Shown piece after piece: positions 55,463 through 63,996 of a stretch of 64,000 bases of DNA. The notes below the pieces were generated by a model. The model saw only the letters and a program-made list of their open reading frames with translations. It was not told where the DNA came from and did not search any database. A program made the position numbers and the translations under genes. The DNA is from Tautonia marina (GTDB lineage: Bacteria; Planctomycetota; Planctomycetia; Isosphaerales; Isosphaeraceae), in NCBI RefSeq assembly GCF_009177065.1, contig NZ_WEZF01000008.1:124001-188000 (forward strand). Direction: 5' to 3'. The stretch's first letter is position 1. Every line of letters begins with the position of its first letter.

Positions 55463-55933
55463 ATGGCGTTCAACCCTTCGAGAATCCCTCGGTTTGTGAC
55501 CAATGCCGATGGCGTCACCGTCGACCGAGATCCGACTCCCGAGACGCACTCCATCGCGGTCGGCAAAGCGACCTTCCTGGACAAAGTGTTCATGGGCCTT
55601 TCGGTGACGTTGCTCACGCTTCTGTTTGGCTCAATGGTCTGCTCGGTCTTTTACCTGATCCTGGCCAATTTCATGGGCTGGACGCCGACTCGATTGCGCC
55701 CTGCCCATGAGGTCATCGAGCGGCTCGGGGATCGCTTGCCGCAGGGGCAGACGTTCCACGCATTTCAGATGGAGACATGGCCCGAGCGCGAGCGGCTCGA
55801 GGATCGCCTGTTGCTGAGAGAGACGTTCCAGGCGAATGAGTTCGAGCCGTGGGCCCAGCGCACGCCCACCGCGTCGGGGGTAGGGCACCCAGCACCCAAC
55901 GCCCCACGAGTCAGCGAATGGGACTCGAACTGA
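55463..55933 (+). CDS. Small single-pass membrane protein with an internal duplication
   Basis: 156 residues with GAGGAGG before the ATG. One membrane helix spans about residues 42-68 (LSVTLLTLLFGSMVCSVFYL). The C-terminal part contains two related units, GDRLPQGQTFHAFQMETW and EDRLLLRETFQANEFEPW. No family is recognised. The next gene overlaps its last 16 bp. Confidence 0.7.
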   Translation: MAFNPSRIPRFVTNADGVTVDRDPTPETHSIAVGKATFLDKVFMGLSVTLLTLLFGSMVCSVFYLILANFMGWTPTRLRPAHEVIERLGDRLPQGQTFHAFQMETWPERERLEDRLLLRETFQANEFEPWAQRTPTASGVGHPAPNAPRVSEWDSN

Positions 55934-56136
55934 TCCTGCTTACGCATGCGGTCGGCCTTGTCTTGCTCTGTTACGGCGCCTCTGTCCTCGTGGTTGGCCG
56001 TATCTCCCTGAGCGTCCGAAACAGCACGCCCATCCGAGGGCTTGAGGCCCGCGCCTGGGGCATCCTCTGTATCTTGCTCGCTCTGATTTGGTTCCTCACG
56101 GTCACCTGGGCCTGGGGAGAATTTGCCCGAGCCTAG
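55918..56136 (+). CDS. 72-residue two-helix membrane protein
   Basis: MGLELILLTHAVGLVLLCYG starts the first hydrophobic helix; a second follows (ILCILLALIWFLTVTWAW). It overlaps the preceding gene in another frame by 16 bp, which suggests translational coupling and joint function. No family is recognised. Confidence 0.6.
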   Translation: MGLELILLTHAVGLVLLCYGASVLVVGRISLSVRNSTPIRGLEARAWGILCILLALIWFLTVTWAWGEFARA

Positions 56137-56156
56137 TCCCCCTTCCACCCTCAACG

Positions 56157-56325
56157 GATGCGTTGCCCCTTGGCCTTGGGTGACCCCGGTGCTCGGCCTT
56201 GGATGGCCCCGGTTGCTCGCCAACCGGGGCGGCGCAGCCGCAAGAGGCGACAGGAGGCCGCCCCGAGATCGTTCGTCGCTCCGCGACCCCGGTGGACGAA
56301 CCGCGAACAACCAGGGCCACCCCAG
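56157..56325 (+). repeat. Structured repeat, copy 1 (imperfect terminal inverted repeats)
   Basis: The core from 56205 matches copy 2 at 58253 over about 95 bp with only a handful of differences. It includes the hairpin CCCCGGTTG/CAACCGGGG. Copy 1 also has an extra 24-bp duplication of its left end and worn right end (CCAGGGCCACCCC). It lies between the two-helix protein and the unknown gene, in direct orientation with copy 2. Confidence 0.85.
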
Positions 56326-56659
56326 ACAAACTCACCCGTTTTGATGGGAAGCGGCACAAGCGCACAGCCCCGTCGGCCCCGCTGCGCAGCCCTCCCTGAT
56401 CCCCCTCGACCGACCTCAACCTCTCCCCGTCGCCTCTCCTCCGCCAACCGCCCACGACTCGTTTCCCGCGACACCTCGCCCCCCACCTCCCATCCCATCC
56501 GTGTTCCATCCGTGGCTCTCAACCTCCCTGTTCCGATTTCACTTCCCCGAAAAAAACGCAATAAAGCCTCCTCTTTTTCCAGATTGTTTCAGACAGGAGC
56601 AAGCTCGCTCCTCCCGTTCCTGGTCCGCCCCCATCGCATCCTTTGGAACACGCACCCTC

Positions 56660-57880
56660 ATGGCCGCCTCCTTGAAACAGACCCTCGCCAACCGCCTCAA
56701 CGCCCTCCGCTCGACCGGCCCAAAATCGACCGAGGGCAAAACCCGATCGAGCCGCAACGCCCAGACGCACGGACTCTCCCGCGTCGGCCTTCACCCCCCG
56801 GCCGCAATGGCCGAGGCCATCGCCGAACGTCAATCGCTCTGGCGAACCGACTACCACCCGACCGGCTCCGCGCAGGAATGGCACTTCGACCGCCTCGTGG
56901 CCGAATCCGTCCGCCTCGACCTCTGCGAGGCCCGCATCTGTGCCTCCCGAGCCGAACGCGCCACCCGAGCCTCCGAATCCTGGGACGACGACCAGGCCGC
57001 CGCCATCGCCCAGCGTGCGGCGACCCTCTCCCAGCGCCCCGAGATCATCCAGCCCGTGCTCCTGCAAACCAAGCACGGCGTCCTCTGGCTCCTGGAGCGC
57101 TGGGACGAGATCCTTGAATCCCTCCAACGCCTCGACGGCTGGACCCCCGAAACCTGGAACCTCGCCCTCGACCTGCTCGGCGTCCCCACCTCGGCCCGAG
57201 ACGCCTCCGGCCCGTGGGACCTCCACCCCGACGACTCCAGCGCCGCCCCCGGCCTCGACCTCGTCGCCCAGTCCACCGCCGCCCTCCGCGACCGCCTCGA
57301 CACCTTCCTCAACGCCCGAGACGACCGCGCCCGCACCGACGCCTGCCTCGGCCTCGATGCCGACGACCCGCCCGCCCTCCGTCTTCTGGAACGCTACGCC
57401 GCCGACGCCCGACGCCGCTTCTCCTTCTTCCTCAACGGCTTGCGACGCCTCCAATCCGAAGCCCCCGCGTTAACCTCCGCCTCTCCCCCCGCCGGTCCTC
57501 CCTCCCCCCGACCCGTCCGATCCGCCCTCCCGCCCGAGCCCTCCCCGACTCCTGCCGCGTTTGACCGCTCCCAGCCCTCGCCCCCACCCGCAGCCGCCGG
57601 CCGGTTGCCCATGCCTTCCCAACCCTCGCCCCCGATTGCGGGGGAGAGGGTGGCCGAAGGCCGGGTGAGGGGGTCCGACCACCTCGACGCCCCCGTGAAC
57701 CCCGCTCCGACCCCTGCCCCGGCCTCAAACTCGGCCCCCTCGGCCGCGCCGACGGCTCCTTCCACCCGGCTCCCTGGCGGCTCGCTCGCCTCGACGGTCC
57801 GCGATCGCCTCGACGCCCGCGCTCTTTCGCTCAACCGCCGCGCCCGACGCGCCCGAGCCGCCTCGGCCCGACGTTCCTGA
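56660..57880 (+). CDS. Unknown protein of the STGPK-TEGK type, bracketed by direct repeats
   Basis: 406 residues from the ATG at 56660, chosen because the family signature follows directly: LANRLNALRSTGPKSTEGKT, then SSRNAQTHGLSR. This start motif is shared by a multicopy family of unknown function in planctomycetes and acidobacteria. A helical middle (about 60-270) is followed by about 140 residues of Pro/Ala/Ser low complexity, in which a REP-like hairpin (57623-57670) has been read as code (GERVAEGRVRGS). The C-terminus is basic (RRARRARAASARRS). No catalytic motif is seen. Confidence 0.75.
   Translation: MAASLKQTLANRLNALRSTGPKSTEGKTRSSRNAQTHGLSRVGLHPPAAMAEAIAERQSLWRTDYHPTGSAQEWHFDRLVAESVRLDLCEARICASRAERATRASESWDDDQAAAIAQRAATLSQRPEIIQPVLLQTKHGVLWLLERWDEILESLQRLDGWTPETWNLALDLLGVPTSARDASGPWDLHPDDSSAAPGLDLVAQSTAALRDRLDTFLNARDDRARTDACLGLDADDPPALRLLERYAADARRRFSFFLNGLRRLQSEAPALTSASPPAGPPSPRPVRSALPPEPSPTPAAFDRSQPSPPPAAAGRLPMPSQPSPPIAGERVAEGRVRGSDHLDAPVNPAPTPAPASNSAPSAAPTAPSTRLPGGSLASTVRDRLDARALSLNRRARRARAASARRS
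57623..57670. repeat. REP-like hairpin inside a coding region
   Basis: CCCTCgCCCCCG pairs with CGGGGGaGAGGG across an ATTG loop, and GGCC-GAA-GGCC follows. The pattern resembles the hairpin at 38612. It sits in frame in the low-complexity tail of the unknown gene. Confidence 0.65.
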
Positions 57881-58226
57881 GCGGCGTCACTCCTCGGCGA
57901 TCCTCTGTTCCGCTTCGGATCTGCCCCCCGACTGTCCCCAACGCCGAACCCACGAACCCCCGATCGGTCCCGAGCCCCTCCTTGATCCGCCCGATCGCCG
58001 CTCTCCGTCCGTCCCGTGCCACCGCTCCGCCCCCCGCCACTCCATCCGACGAGCCCGGCCATGCCCTCGATCCCGCTCCGCATCCGCCTCCTTGGCCCTC
58101 CAATCCTCCCCGCGCGAATCGAACCCAATCGGCCCGCCCGATCGCAGCCTCGACGGTTCCTTCTCGTCCTTCCGACCCTTCTCGTCGGATGCCGTCGCGT
58201 TCTCGTCGGGTGTATCCACTCTCAAA

Positions 58227-58367
58227 TGATGCGTCGCCCCGTTGTCCTGGGTGGCCCCGGTTGCTCGCCAACCGGGGCGGCGCAGCCGCAAGAGGCGACG
58301 GGAGGTCGCTCCGAGACCGCTCGTCGCTCCGAAACCCCGGTGGACGAGCCACCGGGGCCACCCAGGA
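58227..58367 (+). repeat. Structured repeat, copy 2, with perfect 17-bp terminal inverted repeats
   Basis: The unit 58245-58367 (123 bp) is flanked by TCCTGGGTGGCCCCGGT and its exact complement. Internally it has the hairpin CCCCGGTTG/CAACCGGGG, a GC-rich middle, and a second CCCCGGTGG/CCACCGGGG hairpin at the right end. The left flank from 58227 is also shared with copy 1. It has the form of a REPIN or small non-autonomous element. Confidence 0.9.
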
Positions 58368-58566
58368 ATAAACCCACCTTTGGTGAGTGGAAGCGGTACT
58401 ACGGGCGATCCAAGCCAGGCGTTCCCCCTCCGGGGCGTGGCCGACGAGGCGAGGCAATGGTATGACAGTCATCGTGAGGGCGGGCCTCGGCCTGCCTGTT
58501 CCCCGGTGGCAGGCCAAGGCGTCCTGCCCATCCATCCCTCATCTCGATTCCCGACGAGGTGCCGCC

Positions 58567-59421
58567 GTGTCGAGTCATTCGTTCGAGCCCTTGACCCTGG
58601 GCGTCTGTAGCTGGAGCCTTCAGGTCACCAGCATCCCCGAGCTGAACCGCCTGCTCGCCGAGCTGGGGGTCAAGGCCACCCAGATCGCCTGCGGCGACCC
58701 GCATCACGCCGCCTGGGACGAAGGGGACGCCATGCCCCAGGCCGCCCTGGCCGCCGATTTCGTCATGACCGGCGCCATGCTCGGCTTCCCCGGCGAGGAC
58801 TACACCACCCCGCAAACCATCAAGGAGACCGGCGGATTCGGCCCCGAATCCCTCCGCGCCGAACGGATCGAGCGCCTCAAGTGGGCCCTGAGCCGCACCA
58901 AGGCGCTGGGCCTGACCCACCTCATGCTCCACGCCGGCTTCATCCCCCACCCCGGCGATCCCGGCCGCTCCGCCTTTCTCGATACCCTGCGCGAGGCCGG
59001 CCGCCTCGCCGCCGAGCAAGGCGTGACCCTCGCCTTCGAGACCGGCCAGGAACCGGCCGACCTGCTCCGCCAGACCCTCGACGAGCTGGCCTCACCCACC
59101 TTGAAGGTCAACTTCGACCCGGCCAACATGCTCCTCTACGACATGGGCGACCCGATCCGGGCCGTCGAGATCCTCGGCCCCGACATCGTCAGCGTCCACC
59201 TCAAGGACGCCCGACGCCCGACCACTCCCGGGCACTGGGGCGAGGAGGTCCCGCTCGGCCAGGGCGAAGTCAACATCCCCCGCTTCCTCGACACCCTCAA
59301 GGCCGTCGGCTACACCGGCCCCCTGATGATCGAGCGCGAGGTCGGCGACCAGGCCGCCCGCATCCGAGACATCGGCCTCGGCCTTGAGGTCGTCCGCGAG
59401 CACCTGGCCAAATCCTCGTAA
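58567..59421 (+). CDS. Sugar phosphate isomerase/epimerase (AP endonuclease 2-like TIM barrel)
   Basis: 284 residues from a GTG with GAGGTG 6 bp upstream. The TIM-barrel metal residues appear as Glu in LAFETGQEP, Asp in VNFDPANMLLYDMGD, His in VHLKDAR and Glu in LMIEREVG. Members isomerise or epimerise sugars or inositols. It starts about 200 bp after repeat copy 2. Confidence 0.87.
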   Translation: MSSHSFEPLTLGVCSWSLQVTSIPELNRLLAELGVKATQIACGDPHHAAWDEGDAMPQAALAADFVMTGAMLGFPGEDYTTPQTIKETGGFGPESLRAERIERLKWALSRTKALGLTHLMLHAGFIPHPGDPGRSAFLDTLREAGRLAAEQGVTLAFETGQEPADLLRQTLDELASPTLKVNFDPANMLLYDMGDPIRAVEILGPDIVSVHLKDARRPTTPGHWGEEVPLGQGEVNIPRFLDTLKAVGYTGPLMIEREVGDQAARIRDIGLGLEVVREHLAKSS

Positions 59422-59453
59422 TTCCCCCGTCGGCCCGCGTCTCCCGCACCGCC

Positions 59454-59514
59454 GGACGATTGCAATGCCCTGAAGCTCGCCGGTTTGCTTCAGAGAAATC
59501 CATTGCAATCGTCC
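59454..59514. terminator. Long two-part hairpin
   Basis: GGACGATTGCAATG pairs perfectly with CATTGCAATCGTCC (14 bp); inside, CTGAAGC pairs with GCTTCAG. It lies 33 bp past the isomerase stop, so it may end that transcript. It could also belong to the leader of the BON-domain gene. No T-run follows. Confidence 0.55.
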
Positions 59515-59658
59515 TGCCCCACTCCGGAGCCACAGACCCCGTTGGCATGAGGCTTGCTGGATTCTGTACCTCAAATCCCATCCGTCCGGTCCCGTCTCGA
59601 CCGCTCGCCCGTCAGGGCGGGGCACCTGACTGGATCGAATTTCAGGAGCGTTCAGACC

Positions 59659-60141
59659 ATGCAATCGCGTTACCAAAACTCAATCGTTCCGGCCTTGATG
59701 CTTGGCCTCGGCCTGCTGCTCACCACGATACCGGCCCCCGCGTTCGCACAGGACCCCAATCCCCAGGACCAGGGGGTTGCTGAACGGGCCGGGGCCCAGG
59801 TCGACCGGTTCCTCAACCGCTTGCAACGGAACTTCCGCGACCTTTCCGAAGACGTTCGCCGACGCGCCGCCGAGGTGCAACAACGGGTCGAGGACCTCGG
59901 CGTCGAGGCCCGCGTCTACAGTCGCATTCGATGGGACAAGGCTCTGAGCGAGGCCGAGATTGCCATCGAGTCCAAGGAAGGGGGCGTGGTCATCCTGCAC
60001 GGCACCGTGCCCGACGCCGAGTTGCGCCGCAAGGCCGTTCGTCTGGCCGTCGAAACCATTGGGGTCGAACGGGTCCAGGATAACCTGACGATCGGCGCGG
60101 CCCCGACCGACGATCCGGCCCCGGCCGCCGCGCCTCGCTAA
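59659..60141 (+). CDS. Exported BON-domain protein
   Basis: 160 residues from the ATG at 59659, with AGGAG upstream and a signal peptide (LMLGLGLLLTTIPAPAFA). A helical, charged section (about 35-85) precedes one BON domain: SEAEIAIESKEGGVVILHGT, then GVERVQDNLTI. BON domains bind phospholipids or envelope structures; OsmY-like stress roles are known. It probably sits at the periplasmic face of a membrane. Confidence 0.85.
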   Translation: MQSRYQNSIVPALMLGLGLLLTTIPAPAFAQDPNPQDQGVAERAGAQVDRFLNRLQRNFRDLSEDVRRRAAEVQQRVEDLGVEARVYSRIRWDKALSEAEIAIESKEGGVVILHGTVPDAELRRKAVRLAVETIGVERVQDNLTIGAAPTDDPAPAAAPR

Positions 60142-60166
60142 GCTCGAATTCGACGCGTCACCGCCT

Positions 60167-60207
60167 GGCCTCGGCTCGCTCAACACCCAGAGAGCTGAGC
60201 TGAGGCC
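60167..60207 (+). terminator. Hairpin downstream of the BON gene
   Basis: GGCCTC, GCTC and CTC pair in order with GAGGCC, GAGC and GAG, giving an interrupted 13-bp stem 25 bp past the stop. No T-run is present. Confidence 0.45.
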
Positions 60208-60392
60208 GGCCGGTCCCGTCGAACCCAAGAACAAGCCGTGATGCCGAAGCGAACCATCAGCAACACGGCCTTCAACCATCCGGGCACACCGGCATCACCA
60301 ACGACAAGAGCAACCGCGGAGGGAAAGAAAGAGGGGGGGAAGAACGTCGGCGATCGCAGCGATGAATGACTGAACCGATGCGAATAAGGTGA

Positions 60393-60776
60393 TCAGACGA
60401 TGGCGTCGACCACCTGCGCCAGTTCTCGACCGGCATCGGTCAAGTAGTAATAGTTATGCTTGCCCGTCCGACGGGGCTCGATCAACCGGCCATGACGAAG
60501 CAGGGCCAGGTGATGGCTGACGGCCGGCTGACTGGTCGATCCGAGGTCGGTGCAAAGCTCAGAGACATTGCGTTCCTTTTCGGTCAGCAACATCAAGACT
60601 TGCAGCCGTGTCGGGTCCGACACCTGTTTGAGCAACTCGGCGGCCTGACGAACGTTGGCCGACGGCCCTTTCCCCCGCTTGGGAGCGGAGCGGCGAGCCG
60701 GGGCGGTCGCGGTCGCGGAGGCCGAAGACTTCGACGCGCCGGCAGACTTTGTCGCGGTGGTCGACTTTGAAGGCAT
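60393..60776 (-). CDS. ArsR-family winged-helix regulator with Ser/Ala/Lys-rich tail
   Basis: 127 residues. The first 40 are low-complexity and basic (SKSTTATKSAGASKSSASAT), probably a disordered DNA-binding tail. The winged helix follows: AAELLKQVSDPTRLQVLMLL, recognition helix around QPAVSHHLALLRHGRL and wing RTGKHNYYYL. No ArsR-type metal Cys pair is present, so the signal is not a thiol-bound metal of the usual kind. The target is unknown; a strong promoter lies about 100 bp upstream. Confidence 0.88.
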   Translation of the reverse strand: MPSKSTTATKSAGASKSSASATATAPARRSAPKRGKGPSANVRQAAELLKQVSDPTRLQVLMLLTEKERNVSELCTDLGSTSQPAVSHHLALLRHGRLIEPRRTGKHNYYYLTDAGRELAQVVDAIV

Positions 60777-60883
60777 GTGCGGAACTCAAGACTCGTTCAA
60801 CAAGGGGAAACGGCCCACGACCCCAATTCGTCGCGAGCCACGCTCAGCGCGATGGAACGCGCATGCATGAGCATTCCGCCGTA

Positions 60884-60910
60884 ATTATACGTAACTCTCC
60901 GGCCAGTCAA
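60884..60910 (-). promoter_or_regulatory. Sigma-70-like promoter of the ArsR-type gene
   Basis: On the minus strand TTGACT (60910-60905) and a perfect TATAAT (60889-60884) are separated by 15 bp, slightly short. It predicts a leader of about 100 nt. The rest of the 391-bp spacer to csrA shows no gene. Confidence 0.6.
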
Positions 60911-61167
60911 GCTCATTTGCAAAAGATGTTCGTCATGAGCAACCGTCACACGAGAAATGCACCCTCGTATGCATTCTCAGATCGCGATCGCTTGAGCCCC
61001 GCGGCAACGATTGCCGACTGCCCGACGCCGGGCCGATCGCGTTGATCCCCAGAGCCCCGACAGCGATAGGGAACAGGCTTGCATTGAAACGCCTGTCCAG
61101 CATACAATCCGCTCGGCCCTGAGGTCTTGTCCCCTTTGGCCCCCGAGGACGCAGGAGGTCCCGCACC

Positions 61168-61434
61168 ATGTTGGTCTTGAGCCGCAAGATCGGGGAACGG
61201 ATTCGGATCGGAGACACCGTGACCTTGACCGTGGTCCGCGTCCACGGCGACAAGGTTCGTCTGGGCATCGAAGCGCCCGACACCGTGACCATTCACCGCG
61301 AGGAGGTCTATCAGCGCTTGCAGCGCGACGGCTCCTCCCCGGCGTCGCCGGCCGATGACGACTCGGCGTCCGCCGGTTCCGACACCGAGTCGAGGACCGA
61401 CGCCTCCTTGTCGAGTGCCCCCTCGCGTCGGTAA
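61168..61434 (+). CDS. csrA: Carbon storage regulator CsrA with a C-terminal extension
   Basis: 88 residues; the core MLVLSRKIGERIRIGD, VRLGIEAPDTVTIHREEVYQ is typical. CsrA dimers bind GGA motifs in mRNA leaders and change translation or decay. The last about 28 residues are Ser/Asp/Ala-rich, an extension not present in the usual 60-65-residue form. GGAGG precedes the start. No flagellar gene or fliW is near. Confidence 0.95.
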   Translation: MLVLSRKIGERIRIGDTVTLTVVRVHGDKVRLGIEAPDTVTIHREEVYQRLQRDGSSPASPADDDSASAGSDTESRTDASLSSAPSRR

Positions 61435-61596
61435 AGTAAGAGGGATTGGCGACCTGGCAAACGGCCCGCTCGACCGCGTTCCTTCTCGGGCCGACCTGGT
61501 CCACCGGATCGGGGGAGGGAGGGTCGCGCGGTCCTCGGTCACTCGACCATCGTGCCACGCCGCCAATCCGCTCGGAACGCCGCGAGGAACGCCGCG

Positions 61597-63045
61597 ATGA
61601 CCGTCTCGACCTCGACCCTGCCTCGAACCGACACCGACCTGGCCTATCAGCGCTGCATCAACCCCCGTTGCGGTGTCACCCTGCCGGTCGATCGCGCCGT
61701 CTTTTCCTGTCCCGACTGCGGCGACCTGCTCGACGTCATCTACGACTGGGACCGCCTGCCGGTCCCGGCCCGTCTGAGCGACTTCGAGGCCAAATGGTCT
61801 CGGCGGCTCGACCCGCTCTGCTTCTCCGGCGTTTGGCGCTTCCACGACCTGATGCCCTTCGTCCCTCCGGAGAAGGTGGTCACCATCGGTGAGGGGCAGA
61901 CCTTGCTCCGCCCCTCGACCAAGGCCGCCCAGTACGTCGGCGTCCAGGAGGGGAACCTCCTGCTCCAGTACGAGGGGATGAACCCCTCGGGCAGCTTCAA
62001 AGACAACGGCATGACCGCGGCCTTCAGCCACGCCAACATGGTCGGCGCCCGCCGCGTCGCCTGTGCCAGCACGGGCAACACCTCGGCCTCCCTGGCCGTC
62101 TTCTGCTCGGCGACCGATTTCGGCTTCAAGGCCATCATCTTCATCGGCTCGGGCAAGATCGCCTACGGCAAGCTCGCCCAGGCTCTCGACCACGGCGCCC
62201 TCACGATCCAGATCGTCGGCGACTTCGACGACGCCCTGGCCCGGGTCCGCGAGGTGGCCGACCGCCTCGGCATCTACCTGATGAACTCGGTCAACCCCTT
62301 CCGCCTCGAAGGGCAGAAGGCGGTGATGCTCCGGGTCCTCGAAGCCCTCGGCTGGGAGGTCCCCGACTGGATCGTCGTGCCCGGCGGCAACCTCGGCAAC
62401 TCGTCGGCCTTCGGCAAGGCGTTCCAGGAACTGCATTATCTCGGCCTGATCGACCGCATCCCTCGCCTGGCGGTCATCAACGCCGCCGGCGCCCAGACCC
62501 TCGACCAGCTCGTCCGCTCTCACGGCCTGAGCTGGAACAGCGGCCTGCCTGACGAGTCGATCCCGAAGGCCTATTACGACCACCTCGACCACGAGCACAT
62601 CCGGGCCTCGACCATCGCCTCGGCCATCGAGATCAATCGCCCAGTGAACCTGAAGAAGTGCCTCCGGGCCCTCGACGTCTGCGACGGCGTCGTCCGGCAG
62701 GTCTCCGACCAGGAGATCATGGACGCCAAGGCCCGCGTCGGGGCCGGCGGCCTGGGATGCGAACCGGCATCGGCCGCCAGTGTCGCCGGGGCCAAACGGT
62801 TGCGAGAGGAAGGGATCATCGCCCCCTCCGATCGCGTCGTCTGCATCCTCACCGGCCACCAGCTCAAGGACCCGAACGCGACGGTCGCCTACCACTCGGC
62901 CGACCGCGAGGAGTTTGACCGCGTGCTCGGCTCGCGAGGGGTCAAGCGGGCCGGCTTCGCCAACCGTCCGGTCGTCGTCCCGAACGAGCTGGACGCGATC
63001 ATCCGGACCATCGGCCTCTACTCCGACGCCCCGCCAACGGCCTGA
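61597..63045 (+). CDS. thrC: Threonine synthase
   Basis: 482 residues from the ATG at 61597 (GAGGA upstream). It converts O-phosphohomoserine to threonine with PLP. The PLP lysine is in [23 protein letters not shown] and [15 protein letters not shown] bind the cofactor phosphate. An N-terminal zinc-ribbon-like pair (CINPRCG, CPDCG) is typical of this type. dapB follows 36 bp later, so aspartate-family synthesis genes cluster here. Confidence 0.9.
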   Translation: MTVSTSTLPRTDTDLAYQRCINPRCGVTLPVDRAVFSCPDCGDLLDVIYDWDRLPVPARLSDFEAKWSRRLDPLCFSGVWRFHDLMPFVPPEKVVTIGEGQTLLRPSTKAAQYVGVQEGNLLLQYEGMNPSGSFKDNGMTAAFSHANMVGARRVACASTGNTSASLAVFCSATDFGFKAIIFIGSGKIAYGKLAQALDHGALTIQIVGDFDDALARVREVADRLGIYLMNSVNPFRLEGQKAVMLRVLEALGWEVPDWIVVPGGNLGNSSAFGKAFQELHYLGLIDRIPRLAVINAAGAQTLDQLVRSHGLSWNSGLPDESIPKAYYDHLDHEHIRASTIASAIEINRPVNLKKCLRALDVCDGVVRQVSDQEIMDAKARVGAGGLGCEPASAASVAGAKRLREEGIIAPSDRVVCILTGHQLKDPNATVAYHSADREEFDRVLGSRGVKRAGFANRPVVVPNELDAIIRTIGLYSDAPPTA

Positions 63046-63081
63046 GCCATCGCTCCATCATCCTCTGGGAGACGCCCGATC

Positions 63082-63891
63082 GTGAGCCTCGGACCCTTGA
63101 ATCTTGCCATGCACGGCGCGACCGGCCGCATGGGCGCCCGCATCCTCTCGCTGATCGACGAGGCGGACGACCTGACCCTGGCCGCGGCCATCGAGCGAGC
63201 CGATCACCCCCGAATCGGCGGCGACGTGGGTCCGATCATCGGCCTCGGCCCGCTGGGGGTCTCCCTTTCGAGCGTGATCGACCCCGGCACGCCGGTCGAT
63301 GTGGTCATCGACTTCTCGGTCCCCGAGGCCTCGCTGAACATCGGCCGCTGGTGCGGTGAGCATGGCGTTCCCCTGGTCGTTGGCACGACCGGCTTCGAGC
63401 CCGCCCAGCGGACCGAGCTGGAGCAACTGGCCGACCGCATCCCCATCCTCATCGCAGCCAACTTCAGCAAGGCCGTCAACCTGCTGTTTCACCTCGTCGG
63501 CGTGGCGGCCCGCTCGCTCGGGCAATCGGCCGATATCGAGATCGTTGAACGTCACCACCGCTTCAAGAAAGACGCCCCGAGCGGCACGGCCCTTCGCCTG
63601 GCCGAAGTGGCGGCCGAAGGGATCAACACATACCGATTCGTCCATGGGAGACATGGGCTGATCGGTGAGCGGCCGACCGGCGAGATCGGTCTGCACGCCC
63701 TGCGAACCGGAGACAACCCGGGCGAGCATACGGTTGTCTTTGGCTTGATGGGAGAATGCCTGGAACTGTCGCACCGCGCCCTGAACCGCGACGGCTTCTC
63801 CCGAGGGGCCCTCGACGCCGCCCGGTATCTGGCCGGCAAGCCCCCGGGACGGTACGCGATGGAAGACCTGCTCCAGCTCGGAGGAGGATGA
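63082..63891 (+). CDS. dapB: 4-hydroxy-tetrahydrodipicolinate reductase
   Basis: 269 residues from a GTG. The Rossmann start is MHGATGRMGARIL; VVGTTGFEP and AANFSKAVNLL follow. The catalytic block is VERHHRFKKDAPSGTA. It reduces the cyclic product of DapA with NAD(P)H on the route to lysine and meso-diaminopimelate. It lies between thrC and the start of another gene on the same strand. Confidence 0.95.
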   Translation: MSLGPLNLAMHGATGRMGARILSLIDEADDLTLAAAIERADHPRIGGDVGPIIGLGPLGVSLSSVIDPGTPVDVVIDFSVPEASLNIGRWCGEHGVPLVVGTTGFEPAQRTELEQLADRIPILIAANFSKAVNLLFHLVGVAARSLGQSADIEIVERHHRFKKDAPSGTALRLAEVAAEGINTYRFVHGRHGLIGERPTGEIGLHALRTGDNPGEHTVVFGLMGECLELSHRALNRDGFSRGALDAARYLAGKPPGRYAMEDLLQLGGG

Positions 63892-63996
63892 TTCCATGCG
63901 ATCGGCGCGGTTCGCCTTGTCGACCGGCCCCTTGCCTCGCTATCGTGTCTGCGCCCGAAGGTCGGGCGGAGCCAACGCATCCAGGAGGGTTCGGAC

